Of a stretch of 64,000 nucleotides of DNA, positions 1 to 15,400 are shown in pieces (the stretch's first letter is position 1; each line of letters opens with the position of its first letter). The notes below the pieces were generated by a model. It did not search any database, was not told the origin of the DNA, and saw only the letters and a program-made list of their open reading frames with translations. Origin of the DNA: Nilaparvata lugens (Eukaryota > Arthropoda > Insecta > Hemiptera > Delphacidae); the NCBI RefSeq assembly GCF_014356525.2, contig NC_052510.1:17713999-17777998 (forward strand), in the 5' to 3' direction. Made by a program: the position numbers and the translations under genes.

Positions 1-360
1 AATAAAACCTATTGAAGTATTAAATTAATAGAAATTGTTAATTTGTTAATCATAAACAATACATTCAAACTTCGAATCAAGAGTGTTCTTTTCTTCATCA
101 AGCTTATATACGTGAAATCGTTTTGCAGACTTATTAAAGAACATGTGAACCACTCAATTAAGAGATAATTCCTGATTCTTGTTTGAATTCCGGTGGCATG
201 GGAGGGTTTCCAGCTTTGGAAATGAACACTGGGCTCTCACACATCTAACTAACCAAGCATCCATCCATCATAGCCTTACAATTAGGGCGTCAACAGACTG
301 AGATTGATCGCGGAAGTCCTGCTCTCAGTCTCTCTTACTCAATCCACTCTCTCTTTCACT

Positions 361-398
361 CACTCAATCACTCTCTCTCTCTCTCTCTCTCTCTCTCC
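361..398 (+). repeat. (CT)n microsatellite
   Basis: CTCTCT run inside a longer pyrimidine-rich stretch (about 320-470). The Ser/Leu-rich frame read over it is an artefact. Confidence 0.9.
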
Positions 399-1457
399 TA
401 CTATCTCTCACAATCACCCTATGACTCGACTTTTCTCTCTCACACACACTCTTTCTCTCTCTTCTAGAGTCTGGTTTGGTCTGCTCTCATATTGCAACAT
501 TACATTATTGTCTCAAAATGTAATATTAGAAGTCTTCTATTGAGGTGTCAGCTGCGCAGATTTAACAAATTAGGGCTGTTATCACGTCTGGGGTCAGGAA
601 GGATGAATAACTGTTCGAGGTGATTATTTTATTTGAAAAGGATAGTTTGTTGGATTTATGGTAAGAAACATTTCCGAGGCAATAGAAAATATATCCAAAC
701 GGATGAAGCTCAATTGGTGTCAGTTGAGGATAGCGAGGTGAATGCAATAAGGGTTCAAAACTGGATAGAATATAAATTTATTATCCCTTCACAGGATACG
801 TTTTCCATGAAAACCCATCAAAATGAGTTTTGCGTCATAGTAGCTTATACGTCAAAATAGTTACAGTATCAAAAAAACTAAAAATTCTCTTCTCTCTTAA
901 AATTCTCTGCAGGCTTATAGATAATTTTCAAAATAATATTTTCATCCAAAAACTTGATTCACAGGAGAAATATTTATTTATTAAATACTCGTTATTTATC
1001 TTTTTATTTATCAATTTATTTTTTCTTGATGTCTACACAATTCTATCAGACGTTAGATAAAATGAAATGTCCATCTCGTTGTGAGAAAGACGCGTGACGT
1101 GATTCGTGGAGTGACAGGTTCAGTGGTTGATGCGTCCAGTAACAAGGACTGATGTCCAACTCGTAATGTATGACACTGAAGCCCGATACCTCACCATTAT
1201 ATTTCTGACTGATTGCTCGGGGCCACTGTCAGTCTCTCAGGCACAAAATCTCCACCAATGTTCATTCCATTTGATGAGCTGCTCGGCGTCTGATTCGAAG
1301 CCTGATTCATGAATCACATCTGATGTAAATGCAGATTGGATTTTGTTCAAGTCGTCACCTGTCATCTGTGATATGCTGATGAGTCGCTGATGATAATGGA
1401 ATAATTCATATCGTGTTATACGAAGTTTTCCACAAATGAAAGTCACAATGTGGCTCG

Positions 1458-1558
1458 GATCATACTATAACTAAAGGGTCATACTATAGGATCATAGGCC
1501 ATACTAAGGCCATACTATAGGCCATACTAAGGATCATACTATAACTAATACTATAACT
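1458..1558 (+). repeat. Short minisatellite of GATCATACTATA / GGCCATACTA units
   Basis: Units of roughly 13-20 bp built on CATACTA(TA) repeat imperfectly for about 100 bp. Confidence 0.8.
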
Positions 1559-4500
1559 TTTTTGAATGGGAGTAAACGATCATTGAAACTTCATTATATT
1601 GAATGTAGCTTCAATATCAACTTTCACGTATGAAAGCGAACGGACACTGCTTCAGACATACTTTATCCAGACAGAGGAAAAAAACATCAAATGTCTGCAT
1701 GCAAACGTGAGCAGTCATAACTAGACAAACTGAGGTCTGTGATCGTTGCAACATTCGAAAACCTGGGGAGGAATTTCTTCTCTGTATGTCTGTTGCCAAG
1801 TGTCAAGAATGTAGGTGTTATTATCGTATGATCTACTATTATTCAACTCTACTATCAACTTTAGTTGACAAGGAACCCTTCATATTGGTTTTTAGAGCTC
1901 ATGAGTACACTTATAGAATAAACCAATGTACATAAAATACATAAAAACAAAAAAAAATCACTTACATGGGCTATCTTTGTACAAATTAATAAAAACAATA
2001 TAAAAACCTTTTAGTACCCTTCATCATTAAAAACTTGAAAATATTTCAACGACTATTCTCGACCCTAACTAAGGTCATTTTCAATTGAAAATATTGTTTT
2101 GTTTTTATTAATTTCTAAAATACTTGTATTCAAAAAATGTATTCTAGATACCTTCTAAATAAACTATTAAAAAATGAATAATAAACATCACAATATGTTT
2201 GTCATGATAAATATTTCTCTCAACAGTTTTTATTGATTCACACTACAGTATTTAGTAGAATAAGAATACTGTTCTCATTGGATGATGCCTTTTTCTTGGC
2301 TGAGGTGATCCTCACAATATATGGAATATTAATTTGCAGCTAATGTAAGCTATTGTGGAAGTAGAATTTATAAAATACTGCATTATCTGTTGCTTCTAAT
2401 TAAGGTTGTTAATTTTATGTCTCAATAAAATTATGTAGACAGTGGTCGTCGAAACACAAATTCAACATTGATGGAAATTAGTCACCTTCGAATTCAATTA
2501 TTACCATGGCAGCCGTTACCGTGTTTATCCAGACACCATCTTGTTTATCTCGGGCAGGCAGTGGACGAGAGGATGAGAGGGTCGATAAGAAAGTTAAATG
2601 GATTAGCGGCAGTCTTTTTTGCGGCAATGTTCAGTTGTAACATTCGATGCGATGGCTGACCCCAACACCCAGCGCTGTTTTCCAGCCGTTAAAGGCTAGC
2701 CGTTTTTCCCTGCAACTGGCCATAAGAGCACTTACCCCTACATTAGCTATATTGATACGGAAAGAGCTCAAGTAAAAACAGTGGGGGGGCTTCCTCCTCG
2801 CTGTGCACTTTTCATAATTGCGTTTTACATAAGTTGAGATCCAACAGACTTCGACAAGCTATAAAACAGCCCCTTTTATGTGAAATGTTTGACTTGGTCT
2901 CTCATGTTACGGAACTTCCCTAATTGCTCTGCAGGATCTGTAAGTTGAAATACGGCCGACTTCTTCTTCGAATCATTATCAGTCTATTATTACAGTAACA
3001 AGTTACCCCTGCTTCAACAACAAAGTGATAAAACTATAAGATTCTAGTCAATTATTGGATGAAGCGTTACAATGGTGGAAGTCGGGCTTCAGCCTTAGAG
3101 TTTGTCGAATGAATTATTCAAAATATGGTTACATAATCATCATTGCAGATGTTCATGATCTAATGTGTTTTGTATTTTCACATCAGAAAAGTTTTCATTC
3201 TGAATAGTTATCTGTGAAATTAACAATATTTTCGCATTATAAAAATTGATCATAGTACTTTTTCATTTTTGATAGTATAGTATATTGATGAGCAGAGGTT
3301 ACTATCATTTTTCTAAATACAACCACACTCCGAATGTAAACTGCCTCATTCAAGACATTCGACATTGACCTTTAGGATCATGTACAAAATACTGGCCTCC
3401 CATTCAGTCTAAAGATCCAAATCATCAACCTCATCACAACTTCGGTATGAACTGTTGAGTATGTTGAACTCTCTATCCTATCAATTCACTAATTCTTGCA
3501 TAATATTTACTCATCGATACAATATTTTGAGAGAAAATAATTGGTGAAAGCCGCACGTCGATATTTCAACCGTTTCAAAGTTCTTCACATTCAAAAGTAC
3601 CAATAAATGAATGCATTATTAATTTATATCAATTATTAATTGTGCATATTTATATGTATGTGAGTATATAGAAAGTCTAAAGAAAATCTGTTATATCGAA
3701 TTTCACTTTTCGAGTGTAAATAAAGACTTATAGTAGCATCTACTCACATATTTGACACTTTGAACAGGAAGGTTTCATCGGTCAGAATTTCGATGTACTC
3801 ATCCATTTCATTTTTGTATGATTTATTGGTATCTTTGAATAAGAATACCTTCGTAACGGTTTGAGATATAGATGTCCGGTTTTTAAGATTCATTTCCTTT
3901 CAAATTCTAAATAAAAAATCATGTATCTCATTTGAAAAAATAGAGATTGATTGAAAATGGCGCATCAAAAATTTTAAAACGACAGTTTTTCAATTTCGAA
4001 TAGATCCTCAATGGAACCTATTGTTGAATTATCCTTCCAGAGAAGATATCAAGCTGTTTCCATAATTTTAACCAACTCTGCATATTACGATGTTCACTTC
4101 TGTATCTTATTAAAAGCTTCAGAATCATCCACACGCATAATAAAGAGGGGGTTCATTGTAACACCAGTATCACGGTTACAGTTCAGATTTCAATCAAGCA
4201 ATTTGAGAAACCTCATAACTGGAAACATAACTTGACACTTTCTAGACATGTTACGCTTGTAATGTGGATTGAAACGGCATCGTTATAATTTGCTAATAGC
4301 CATTTCGCAGAACGCCTATTTGTGTATGCTCACCGCCAGTCTATTATATTCTCATAAAACATACATTGAAGCGGTTTGGAGGCGGATGGTACGCAGATAT
4401 TAGCATTAGGGTCTCGTACAAATCAGAATATTCTGATAGGACGTTAATTATTCCGGCTGCATCGCGTCGTGACACGATCTGAATAATTAAAACCAATTTG

Positions 4501-4679
4501 TTCCGTTGATGCGGACCTATTTCCCTTGCTTTTGCTCCAATCTACTCTGCACCACCACTGCGCCCCGTCTTTTAAATCCCACACCCTTATTTCTTGCCTA
4601 TTCACCACTACCGCTGCCGCCAGCCGCTCTATCATCAAATCTGCGCATTTTTATAGCGGGTGGGAGGAGGTTTAGCTGT

Positions 4680-5450
4680 TGGAGGTGAGTGAGAATGTGA
4701 ACAAATTAAGAGAATGTGGAAAAATAGAAAGTTTGAAACATTAAAACGGTCAGATAAATGGGAGAGAGGAAATGTAGAATGGAAGAATGAAATCTTGTTA
4801 TTCTAGGATAGCTCAAGAGGAGGGACAACAGAAGAGAGAAACAGTGATGGATGAATCAAGATAAGATATAAGATGAATAGGAGGGTGTGAAAAAATTGAA
4901 TGGTTGGGAACGATAGTGAATGGAAATAGAATAAAAGATAGAGATGATAGATGGAGAAGGAAAGAGGAAAGAGTGATAAGTAAAAGACAAGAGAGGGATA
5001 ATGGAATGTATGGGAAGAATTATGGAGATGGTACAAAAGAGTGAGAGAGTAAATAGTCGTAGCTGAATGAAATGGTGAGAGTTTAGTGATCTGAATCACT
5101 ACAAAAAAAAGAAGACCAGCATGGAAATTAAAAGAAATACCAAATCAAATGGGGTGAATATACAGTAGGAATGTGAGAGAAAGAGAGAATAAATAGAGAG
5201 ATAATGATATTGTCATTGGCAGAAAGAGGTAATACAAATGACAATCAGATGATCTTGAGAGAAAAGAAGGGCAGAAGAGATTTTGATTGAGAAAAGAAGG
5301 GTGATAGAGCAAAATATAAGCCATGAAGGAGATAGGAGTGGTATAAAACGTTTGGAGAGGGTAAATCGCATCAGAAAAGTGAAACAAAGAGAAAAGGGTT
5401 GAAAAACGAAAACTGTTACCGTATTGGAAATGGCAAGGACGAGTAGGACG
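4680..5450 (+). repeat. Purine-rich low-complexity region
   Basis: About 770 bp rich in GAGAG, GGAAAG and AGAGA on the plus strand, interrupted by ordinary sequence. Frames on the opposite strand are Ser/Leu/Phe-rich artefacts. No gene signal. Confidence 0.7.
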
Positions 5451-6672
5451 AAGAACGGTACAATGCTAATTATTATCCTCCACGATCGATGAGTAAACAA
5501 GTTACGTGTCTTCTTGTGATTGCACTGATTGCACAAAATTCAACTATATACTGGTGCGGCTTTGTCTCTGCTCTTGTGGAAGTTGTTATTATGGTAAAGC
5601 TGGTTTTTCACATCTTGGTCATGAAATACAGGTGTAGTTAGTGTGAGAAGAATTCTAACAATGTTCAACAATTAAAAAACATACTGTACCGACAACATGT
5701 GAATTTAGCGGGAGAATAATCAGCCTTCAGCGACAGAAGATGTGTCCATTATTTGAAAATCAGAAATACTTGTCGTTCGTTCCTCTTATTCTTTCCTATC
5801 TATTCAATATTTGTCAAATGTTCAATTGGAAGTTGAAAAATATAATATGGTTTTTAGTTTTGAAATTTGAATATTATTTATTTAACACAGTCTCCATTTG
5901 CTCTTTTGAAAGTGAGTAAAATTTTAGTGAGAATATAATAGCAGAGAAAACTCCTATAATTCTGTATTCTCTATGAAAACTCCTATTGTAATTCTGTGAT
6001 AATAGTGTTTTGAAGAATAAAGAATATAATACAAAATAATAAAGAATTCAATAGTAGTTTTCAACTTGATGTGCTCCTTGGCACCCATTGTGTTGATTTC
6101 AAGAATTTATTGATCTACAATAAAATAGGCCTAGATGAATTAACGTTTGAATTAATAGGAAGTCGTTGACAATTCTTCGTGTGCTTTGATGTCCCCGACT
6201 TCTTCCAAAATTATTTAGACTTCAAAGTTGCTTGACAATGTATTCTAGTGCTATTATGATCAACATTGAGTGTATTACTCATTCATAGACTAGTTTAAAG
6301 ACGCATTACACAGTTTTTAACCATAAAAACTTTATGTATCGAGAAATAAGACAGTCAAATGAAGGAAATAATGCGAGACATTTCGTCGAGCTTTCTATGA
6401 TACAATACATCATTAAGGCTTCAATATATTCTCAAACCTTGATATTCAGTTCATACATGAAATTTTAGTGGATCAAAATCAGACAGTGAAAATATGATGA
6501 GCGACGCCAGTACACATCTATACAGACAATTCCAACTCAACTTTGTTCCAGTTTATAGCTCATGTCAGAATTGCAAGTACTGTTATTAACATGATAATGT
6601 GTGATCTGCAAGTATCAGTCAAGTTATAATGGAAAGAGCGATGGGAGAAGAAAGAATATGAGAGGAATTTCA

Positions 6673-9600
6673 TTATCGTTTTGTCAGCTGAACTGGATAA
6701 CCATTCTTAAGTTCAAGCATGAAAATATTGTTGTATTCAGCATTTTCGAGGTTGAGGTCTGAGGTGATCCTGTATTTCCTTATGACACTTCCAACCATAG
6801 TCTTCATAGAGAGCATAGCGAATGCATATCCTGGAACATTTAAGAAATATAATTGTTCAATGAGTTTAATAAATTATTCATTCATAGGAATTGTTCAAAA
6901 AGTCAACAAACATTTGTTACTACTTTTCACTTATTCTGCATTGAAGTACCCGAAATTTGCAAAGAAGGTGTAGGTTTCAATCTCAAATACAACTTCACCA
7001 TATTTAAAGGTACAGTATTCCAATTTTCAAGAGTAATGTACGGTAGTGATTGTGAAAATTTCGAAGAACTTTCTCATGTTTGACGTTAACAGTTCATGGA
7101 ATTCTCACTTCCATGTTGATTGAGCGAATGAAAATAGTCGGATAATAGAAATTATTGGATTAACCTTCTAGTCGCGACTCTGGGTCCCAGGGACCCAGGC
7201 TATTTTTGTTTTAGTTATATAATTTTGATTCCGTTCGCTTTACTGTCTATTGTGACACATGTAAATTCATGTCAGTAGACACTTACACTTGATGTAGAGT
7301 GTTAGTGCTCTGTGACTTGTTGTTTTCGTGAAATGCCGCTTTTGGGTCCCTGGCACCCAAGGGTCACGACTAACGTAACTTTTTTCATTTTTTTCAAATG
7401 CACATTTTTATGCAATAGTGATTGGATTCAAGCAGTCAACAGCTACATTTTGAACAGAGACTTCGAAGAATGTACAAATTGACTTTAAGATCTCTATTTC
7501 AATGACATTACAGTAGTGATGATAAAAATAAATTCATAGTTCAAGATAAGAGTTCTGACCCTGAATAGGATGATAGCGAAACCATTGAACTTCATGTGAT
7601 CCCAGGGATACTAAAACTCCCCTGAAAATGAACTTCATGTGACCTTATATATTTTTCATGTTTCTAGTAGTGTTTCATGTAGGGTTTAGGATTTATAATA
7701 GTATTCATCACTATAACTTCATAAGTTCTGCAAGAATGTGCAGCATTAATTCGAGGGTATAAAAGAATATAAAAGAAGTGGGTCCCTGGGAACCAGGATC
7801 ACGACTAACGACCCAAAAAAATAGGGTCATGACTAGAAGGTTAATTTTGAAGGTCACAAGTATCAATTGATACAATGGATAGCACTGTGGATAGATACTG
7901 AATTGCTTAGCAGAAGAAGCTATCAAGAAGGCAATGCCACGATAGTGACAGAACCCACTCAACAAATTAGAACCTCAATATTTCAATTATTTGTAACAGC
8001 AATACAGACATACTAAGTACAAATCTTTTTCATAGGGTTACTTCATACGTTTGCTATTGAATAATCAGGCAACCTTTGAAGCTCATTTGGAAAATATCAA
8101 TATTCCACAGCATATCATTCTATCCCCTGGTTAATTATGAATTTTCTAATTGCAACTTGTCAGGAATATGTGATTATCAATTTTTAACTGATGGACAGAA
8201 CTTTTGACAGATTGCTCAGAACTATCAAGAAGTAACTGTCAATTACAAAAAAATACTCATTTCATTAGCCTACGCCACTATTAGAAGGAATTTCTCTCTC
8301 TCTGTGCCTACGCTAAACAGCATCCTTTTTTTTCAATACAGAACCCACCTGGACAATTTCTTGGCCCATAGCCAAAAGGTAAATAGCAGTATCTAGGTCT
8401 CTTGGCAACTTCTTCTGGTAAGAAGTGATCAGGATGAAATTTTTCGGGATGTCTCCAGAACCTTGAGTCACGATGCACAGCATAGAAGCAGATTTGCACT
8501 GATGTTCCCGCAGGAAGAGTAATGTCTCCTGGAAAAATGTAAGAAAATCATGTATCATATCATACATAATGAATACTTTAATCTTAGTCAATGAATATCA
8601 TGCTTTGAATCTTATTCGCTTTCTGATGGTTGTAGCTACCATGCATGGCCGCATACATGAAATAGCTGATAAAGCAGTGGAGTTAATATTGAATTGAATA
8701 TCAAACTGCATAATGGGAGATCTTTCTTCCATGAAAAGGATATGATTGTCCAAATGAACTAAATCCCTATAGTCCAGGCAACAAATGCTGAAATAAAGGT
8801 ATTGGGGGAAAAGTTTGAAACACAATTTTCAACTCCACAGCTCCTTTAAGGATAGTGGGAGGATTAACATAATATCAAAAGTCCTCACCCCTACCCCATG
8901 TGCTAAAGGGGTGGGGTGGTTTCAAAGTACCATTTTTTCATATTTTGAATGTATCTCGGAAACTAAGCATCTTATGAACATTTTTGTATTCTGTGCAAAA
9001 TTGAAGCTGACAAAATTACCAACAAGTTTGGTCCTTACATTTTGTCCATCTCTCTCATAGTTTCTGTAATATTCACTCTTGAAGGTGGGCCATTTTTTGA
9101 AAAAAACACTTCTGCCTCCGATTTTTTCATCTTTACGGCCTTATTATTTTTGAATGAATAATGAGAGAAATCTGTGCTGGTTATGAGCTGATAAAGCATG
9201 AAATAATCTTTAATTTGATGTATATTTCCACTATTTTACGCATTTCCCTACGACTGTTACAGCAGTTTTAGTGTTGAGAGTTTAATTTTCGGTTGAACAA
9301 CAATAGATCAGTTGACAATGAAATTTTGGGGGGAATGTTCGGAACACAATTTTCGACTTTGCAGCTTTGTTGAGACTAGTTCGGAGGTGAGCATATCAAA
9401 AATCTCAACCCCTACATCATATGCTGAAGGGATGAGGGTGGTTTGAAAGTTGCATTTTCCACTTATCACTTACATGCTTATATCTTGAGAACAATGTGTT
9501 CTATTAACAAAAACCAACTACATAAAATGAAGCCTAATAAATTTCCTACAAGTTTTGTGCGGTAGAGGTTTTCGATAAATCCGTTACTTTTCGAGATATT

Positions 9601-12430
9601 TATGTTCTAAAGTGATGCATTTTAGAAAAACCAGTTTTCCTCCCATTTATTCTCTCTTTCAAGTCTTATAACTTTTCAACATTCGATAAAACAATAATGT
9701 GCTTGTTACTAGATTGTAGAGCTTCAAATTATCTTTCCATTCATGTATAATTCGACTTCTTCACGCATTCCAATACGTTTGTTGCAGCAGTTTTAGTTTT
9801 GAGTTCAAAACTCAAGATTTCAAACAAGTGACTTTTTCGAATATCACAATATTCTGTCATCATAAGTTGACAGTGTGTTCCAGTATGAACATTCATATTG
9901 AGTACCTATTGAAACGTCTGCTAAACTAAACACAGGGGGTGTTTCTAAACTTCCTACCAAACAAAGACACTCAAAATTAAAACTCCTGCAACATTCGTAT
10001 GGGAATGCGTGAAATAATCGAATAATACATTAAATGGAAGATAATTCAATGCTCTACAACCTCTTAACTAGCACATCAATGTTTCATCAATTGTTGAAAT
10101 GTTATAAGACTTGGAAGAGAGAATAAATGGAAGAAAAAATGGTTTTTCGAAAATGCATCACTTTAGAACATAAATATCTCGAAAAGTATCATTCTTGTTT
10201 CTTCGATTGTTGAAAAGTTATGAGACTTGATAGAGAGAATAAATGGAAGAAAAACTGATTTTTCGAAAATGCATCACTATAGAACATAAATATCTCGGAA
10301 AGTATCGGATTTATCGAAAACATCTACTGAACAAAACTTGTAGGAAATTTATTAGGCTTCATTTTTATGTAGTTGATTATGTTGATAGAACAAATTGTCC
10401 CCAAGATAAAAGCATGTAAGTAATAAGTGGAGAATGCAACTTTCAAACCACCCTCATCCCTTCAGCACATGATGTAGGGGTTGAGATTTTTTATATGCTC
10501 ACCTCCAAACTAGTATTAACACAGCTGCAAAGTCGAAAATTGTGTTCCAAACATTCCCCCCAAATTTCATTGTAAACTGATCTATTGTTACTCAACCGAA
10601 AATTACACTCTCAACACTAAAACTGCTGTAACATTCAGAGGGAAATGTGTAAGATAGTGAAAATATACATCAAATTGAAGATAATTTCATGCTTTATCAG
10701 CTCATAATCAGCACGGTTGTTTTTCATCAAACGTTCGAAAATTATAAGGCCGAGAAGATGAAAAAACTGAAGAAGGGAGTGTTTTTTCAATAAATGTCTC
10801 ACCTTCAAGGGTGGATATCTCAGAAACTTCAAGAGATATGGAAAAAATGTAAGGGACAAAAATTGTTGGTAATTTTTCCAGCTTCAATTTTGCACGAAAT
10901 ACAAATGTTCATAAGATGCATAGTTTCCGAGATATATGCGAGAAATTAAAATGAGCGAGTAAATTAGATGAAAATACAGTAGCTAAATTGCATATTGATT
11001 ATCAAAACTAAAGTGAAATGATATTTATACGTTATTCTCCAACAAACATAATCCATTTTGACATAATATGACTGCATGTCAATACCTTGATGAGAGATCA
11101 AGTTCAAACATTATATCGTAATCGACTATAAAAATTATTTTCAATTTTCCTATCATTCACAAATTGAAGAGATGCTAATCAAAAACACTTTCTTCCAAGA
11201 TCTTTGGAATACTTTTCAATAATTAATCACATTTATTATCAGAACCCGATGGAAATACCTACCGATATTATGGTCTCTCTCCAATTGCCGCACTATAGCA
11301 GGAATGGTGAACAGCCTTAGCACTTCTTTCAGAACCATTTCCATATAGGGAAGAGAGGCCAATTTGTGCATGTTGAACTCTCCATCGCCCACAACGTCAT
11401 TAACTTCCTGATAGACTTTCTCTTGAATGTCAGGATTAGATCCAAGCAGTGCAAAAGTATAGGCAGTAGCAACTTTTGTTGTGTCAGCACCCTGAAAATG
11501 TTTGAGAAACAAATTTTCAAATTATCCAGTATTGGAATGATTGTTGATTGTAATATTAATAGTAAGTGAAACATGCTTATTATTTTGATAATAGTTGTAA
11601 TATGCTTCTCAAATGGGTGAGAACTCATGATTATTAGTATAGAGTTTTTCAATTCTCTGTCATGATGAGTAGGGGGTGATCAAAATTACTGAACCTACTA
11701 AGTAAGTACTAAATCAAAGCTTACCGCAATGAATAAGTCTGTTGTGAGATAAGTGAGCTCGTCGTTTGACAAGTGTTTGAACTGCTCAAGAACTGTATCC
11801 AAGTATATAGATCTATTCTTTCCTTGAACGACATCAACGTTAACTGAAAAAAATTGAATTATTCATTGATTGAATGACATTTTTACAGATATTGACAGAA
11901 GAAACTGGAATTTGTTGGCTAATTGGTGAATCATTATTTATAAGGTGAAAGGCAAAACGCTAATATATTTCTGACTGTCGAATAAGGTCATGAAACAATG
12001 TAATAATTGAAAAAAGACCAGTTTCTGACTCACTTAACTGTAGAAGATCATCGTATAAAACATTTCCTCGAAAGGTACATGAAAAAATCAGGAGAGTGCT
12101 TCAGAGCAGCCGTATTCTCAGTTCAGCTCTGTATGGCGATTGCTGCTGGTCGTTGTTGAAAGAGTGCGACAAGAAAAAAGAATTACTTGAAAGGCGGTAA
12201 AAAGTGATAATTTGATGATAATCATTCTATCTGGTTTCTTACTCACCAAACCCGTCTTTTGGATCCTCAGACTGTTTTATATTTTTCCTCTCTAAAATCA
12301 CCTGAAAAATTTATAAGACATTATCCAATCTTAATAAAATTCGTCGTTCATTAGTGCTACTCACAGTTTTTATGGTCTTCGAGTAATCCCCTCAATCTCT
12401 TCAATCTCCTCTAATCCCCTCAATCAATCG

Positions 12431-12479
<49 letters not shown>

Positions 12480-15400
12480 CAATCAATCAATCATCAATCA
12501 ATCAATCAATCAATCTCTTATAATACATAGAACATACCATTTTTCAATACGAGCTCAATGTTCTCACAATCGAGAATCATTGATTTCTCTTTCAAATTTG
12601 GAGAAAATGAATTTAATAGAAATGTATGACACTCAAGGAAATCAAATCTTTGAGAATAACTGGCTCACCTGTTTTACAAAATCATGCAGTGGTTTGACGA
12701 AGGCATTCAATTGCTTTGATAGCTCAGTACAGTTGAAAATCCAGTCAGATTGGTAATGCAGAGTATAGAACCTCTTCTTGATTATTGTCACCGATCTAGG
12801 GAAGAATTTGATAGGATTAGATCAGTGTGTGGAAATAGATATCCTTGAATTTTGCAGAATATAATTGGTTCTTGGCTTCACAGAAAGTTGAGATATTCTG
12901 GATTGTAATTCAAACGTCTAATGTATCGGGATTTCTGCATACTCGAATGCGACATCACAATATATGAATATGGATGAAATTTCCATTCTGGAAGACATTT
13001 AAAATCAGGCTGCAATTTTCAGTCATTTCAATCCAATGAGTGATTTATTATAAATTGTAGCACAGCGGCTGTCATAATAGTTGATAAACAATACAGTAAT
13101 TGATCATGATCGAATGTAATTTTTAAAATTCATTCTCGGTAGATCAATATATTAATGTTTATAATAGAACTTCTGTTCATGAATTATTATATATGATAAT
13201 GAGTTCTATGAATGAACTGTATTACAAACTCACTCGACTAGGTTTTTGGCAAAATCGCAGCGGTTCTCAATCTGCTCTTCAGTCTTCACCCCCATCAGAG
13301 TACCTGTTAAGACAAATTAAAATTACTTATAACAGTTACTTAACCCAAAAAATATTCAAAGCCTTGATGTGTAAAAATGAAGTTTCATTCATATTCTACT
13401 CCTTATTCACGAACAGGAAATGTGAGCAAATTCTCTTGTCCATCAATGCTAACGAGGCCAAATACCTAGGCATGACTCTGGATGGAAGGTTGGGTTGGAA
13501 AGCTCCCGTGAAGGAAAATAAAGAGAAACTAAGAATAAGCTATAGAAAAATCTACTGGTTGATAGTCCGAAACTCTACTCTTTCAACCTATAAGAAGATC
13601 CTCATCTACAAGCATATCCTGAAACCCATATGGATGTATGGAATCCAACTCTGGGGCTGTGCCAGCAAGTGCCATGTCTATGTAATTCAATGATTCCTGA
13701 ACGAAGTTTTGATGAACATCGTTGATGCTCCAAGATTCAGCCGGAACGCCGACATTCACAGAGACCTGGAGGTGGAGTTCGTTGCAATAGAGATTGGGCG
13801 CTTCGCACGCAAGCATGCAGACTGGATCCAACGGCATGAAAATGAAGTCGCTCAGCTACTTGGCAATACACATTATGCTGCGCAGATTGAAGCGGACCAA
13901 ACCCTTTGAGTTTTGTAGTGCTGTGGAGTGGAAATGTCAAAAGTAGAGCAGTGTTGATAGTAAGAATGTGCATCTGTAATACATGATGACTTATCTATTT
14001 ATATGAACTTATTTATTATTACTTTTGTTATCTTCTGTTAATTTCGAGTTAGTTTCAAGAAGTTTAATTTAGTTTAATTCTCGTCATATAACACTGGAAA
14101 AATCAAGCAAAGCTTGATAGTATATGATATGTTGAAAATATTGAGTACAGTATTCGAGGAAAGTAATTATAGATGAGAAAAAAGAAGAAAATCAAAACAT
14201 ACAAAGGGGCTGAAAATATGCTTGCAAAAAAAAATTCTTACACGCGCCAACAGTTAAAGCTCTCCTCTGGACTGTACGGAGATGCATCAATGAATTTAGC
14301 TGTAATAATTTAGCTTAAACCTGAACTCTCGATACATTTTATTCCAGTAGGGAGAGAGTTATGAGCTCTTAGACTATAATGTGGCCCTGTCTCCAAGCTT
14401 GCTGTCCTGTGTTGCGGTTACTGAACATGAACCATTTAGTTTCTAGTATTGTAACTATGATGGATCTCTCTCAATATCTTCTCATTTTTCTTCACCATAG
14501 TTGCAATTTCGAGGGAGTACAATGCAGGAACTCTTAGAACTCTAAGTCTTCTGGAAGAGTTTTTACAGGATTCATATAAGTCTTCAAGTTGTCGTCAATT
14601 CTGAGGGCTTTCTTTGCTTTTTAAAGACAGAATTGAGTTTATTTTTTGAACAGTACAACTTTATGCTGTTTTGTAATATCGACATTAAATAATCATGGAA
14701 GACATTCTATAGTGTTTTTGTTCCAACTACATTCTTTAGTACTTTTAACGAGAAGCAGACACTTCAGAACAGAGAGTTTGTTCAGGATGTGATCCACTTG
14801 AGACTGTTTCTGATTCTTACTCCCAAAAAGCAAACTTTATCCTGAACAATCCCATCCATCTTCTGGCTGATTCTGCCACGTAACTTACTGGTCTCAGTCA
14901 ACTTGAAATCCAATAGTTGAGTTTTGTTTATATTCAATCAAAGACCGTTAGCCTGAGACCAGATGTTCATTTGATCAATAGTCTCTCCAGTCCCCCGGAC
15001 AACTTCTTCCCACGCTCCAGTCACAATACTTGTGGTATCATACGCGAAAGGAAAGACATTGGACGTGATATTGCCTGGAAGGTCATTCACATAAATTATG
15101 AATAACAAAGGGCCAAGAATAGATCTATGTGTTACACCACAGGGTATATTTCTCCATTCTGAAAAAAGCTAATCCCACTGTTATCATGTAACTTCACTTT
15201 CTGTTTTCTATTTAATACATGAAATTTGAAGCTGAGATATCTAGGTCATAATAATTCGATTTTCAAAACTACAGGTGGTGATTAACCATGTCAAAAGATC
15301 TGGAGAGGTCGCAGAAGATCCCCTTTGCATGTTTTTTTTCTGATCCAAACTCTCCAGCACATCATTTACAACATTAAAAACAGCATCCTTAGTTGCATGA

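Larger units (their letters stand above)
1..6672. other. Non-coding region downstream of P450 copy 1
   Basis: No reading frame longer than about 110 codons and none with recognisable motifs or splice-consistent partners. Apart from the listed simple repeats, two islands (about 2500-2820 and 4250-4690) are less AT-rich than the rest and may be conserved regulatory DNA or ends of an unseen gene; nothing in the sequence decides this. Confidence 0.6.

Noticed and set aside
1370..1420. CTGATGAG sequence suggesting a hammerhead ribozyme core
   Set aside because: No GAAA follows at the right distance after a possible stem II, and no flanking stems pair.
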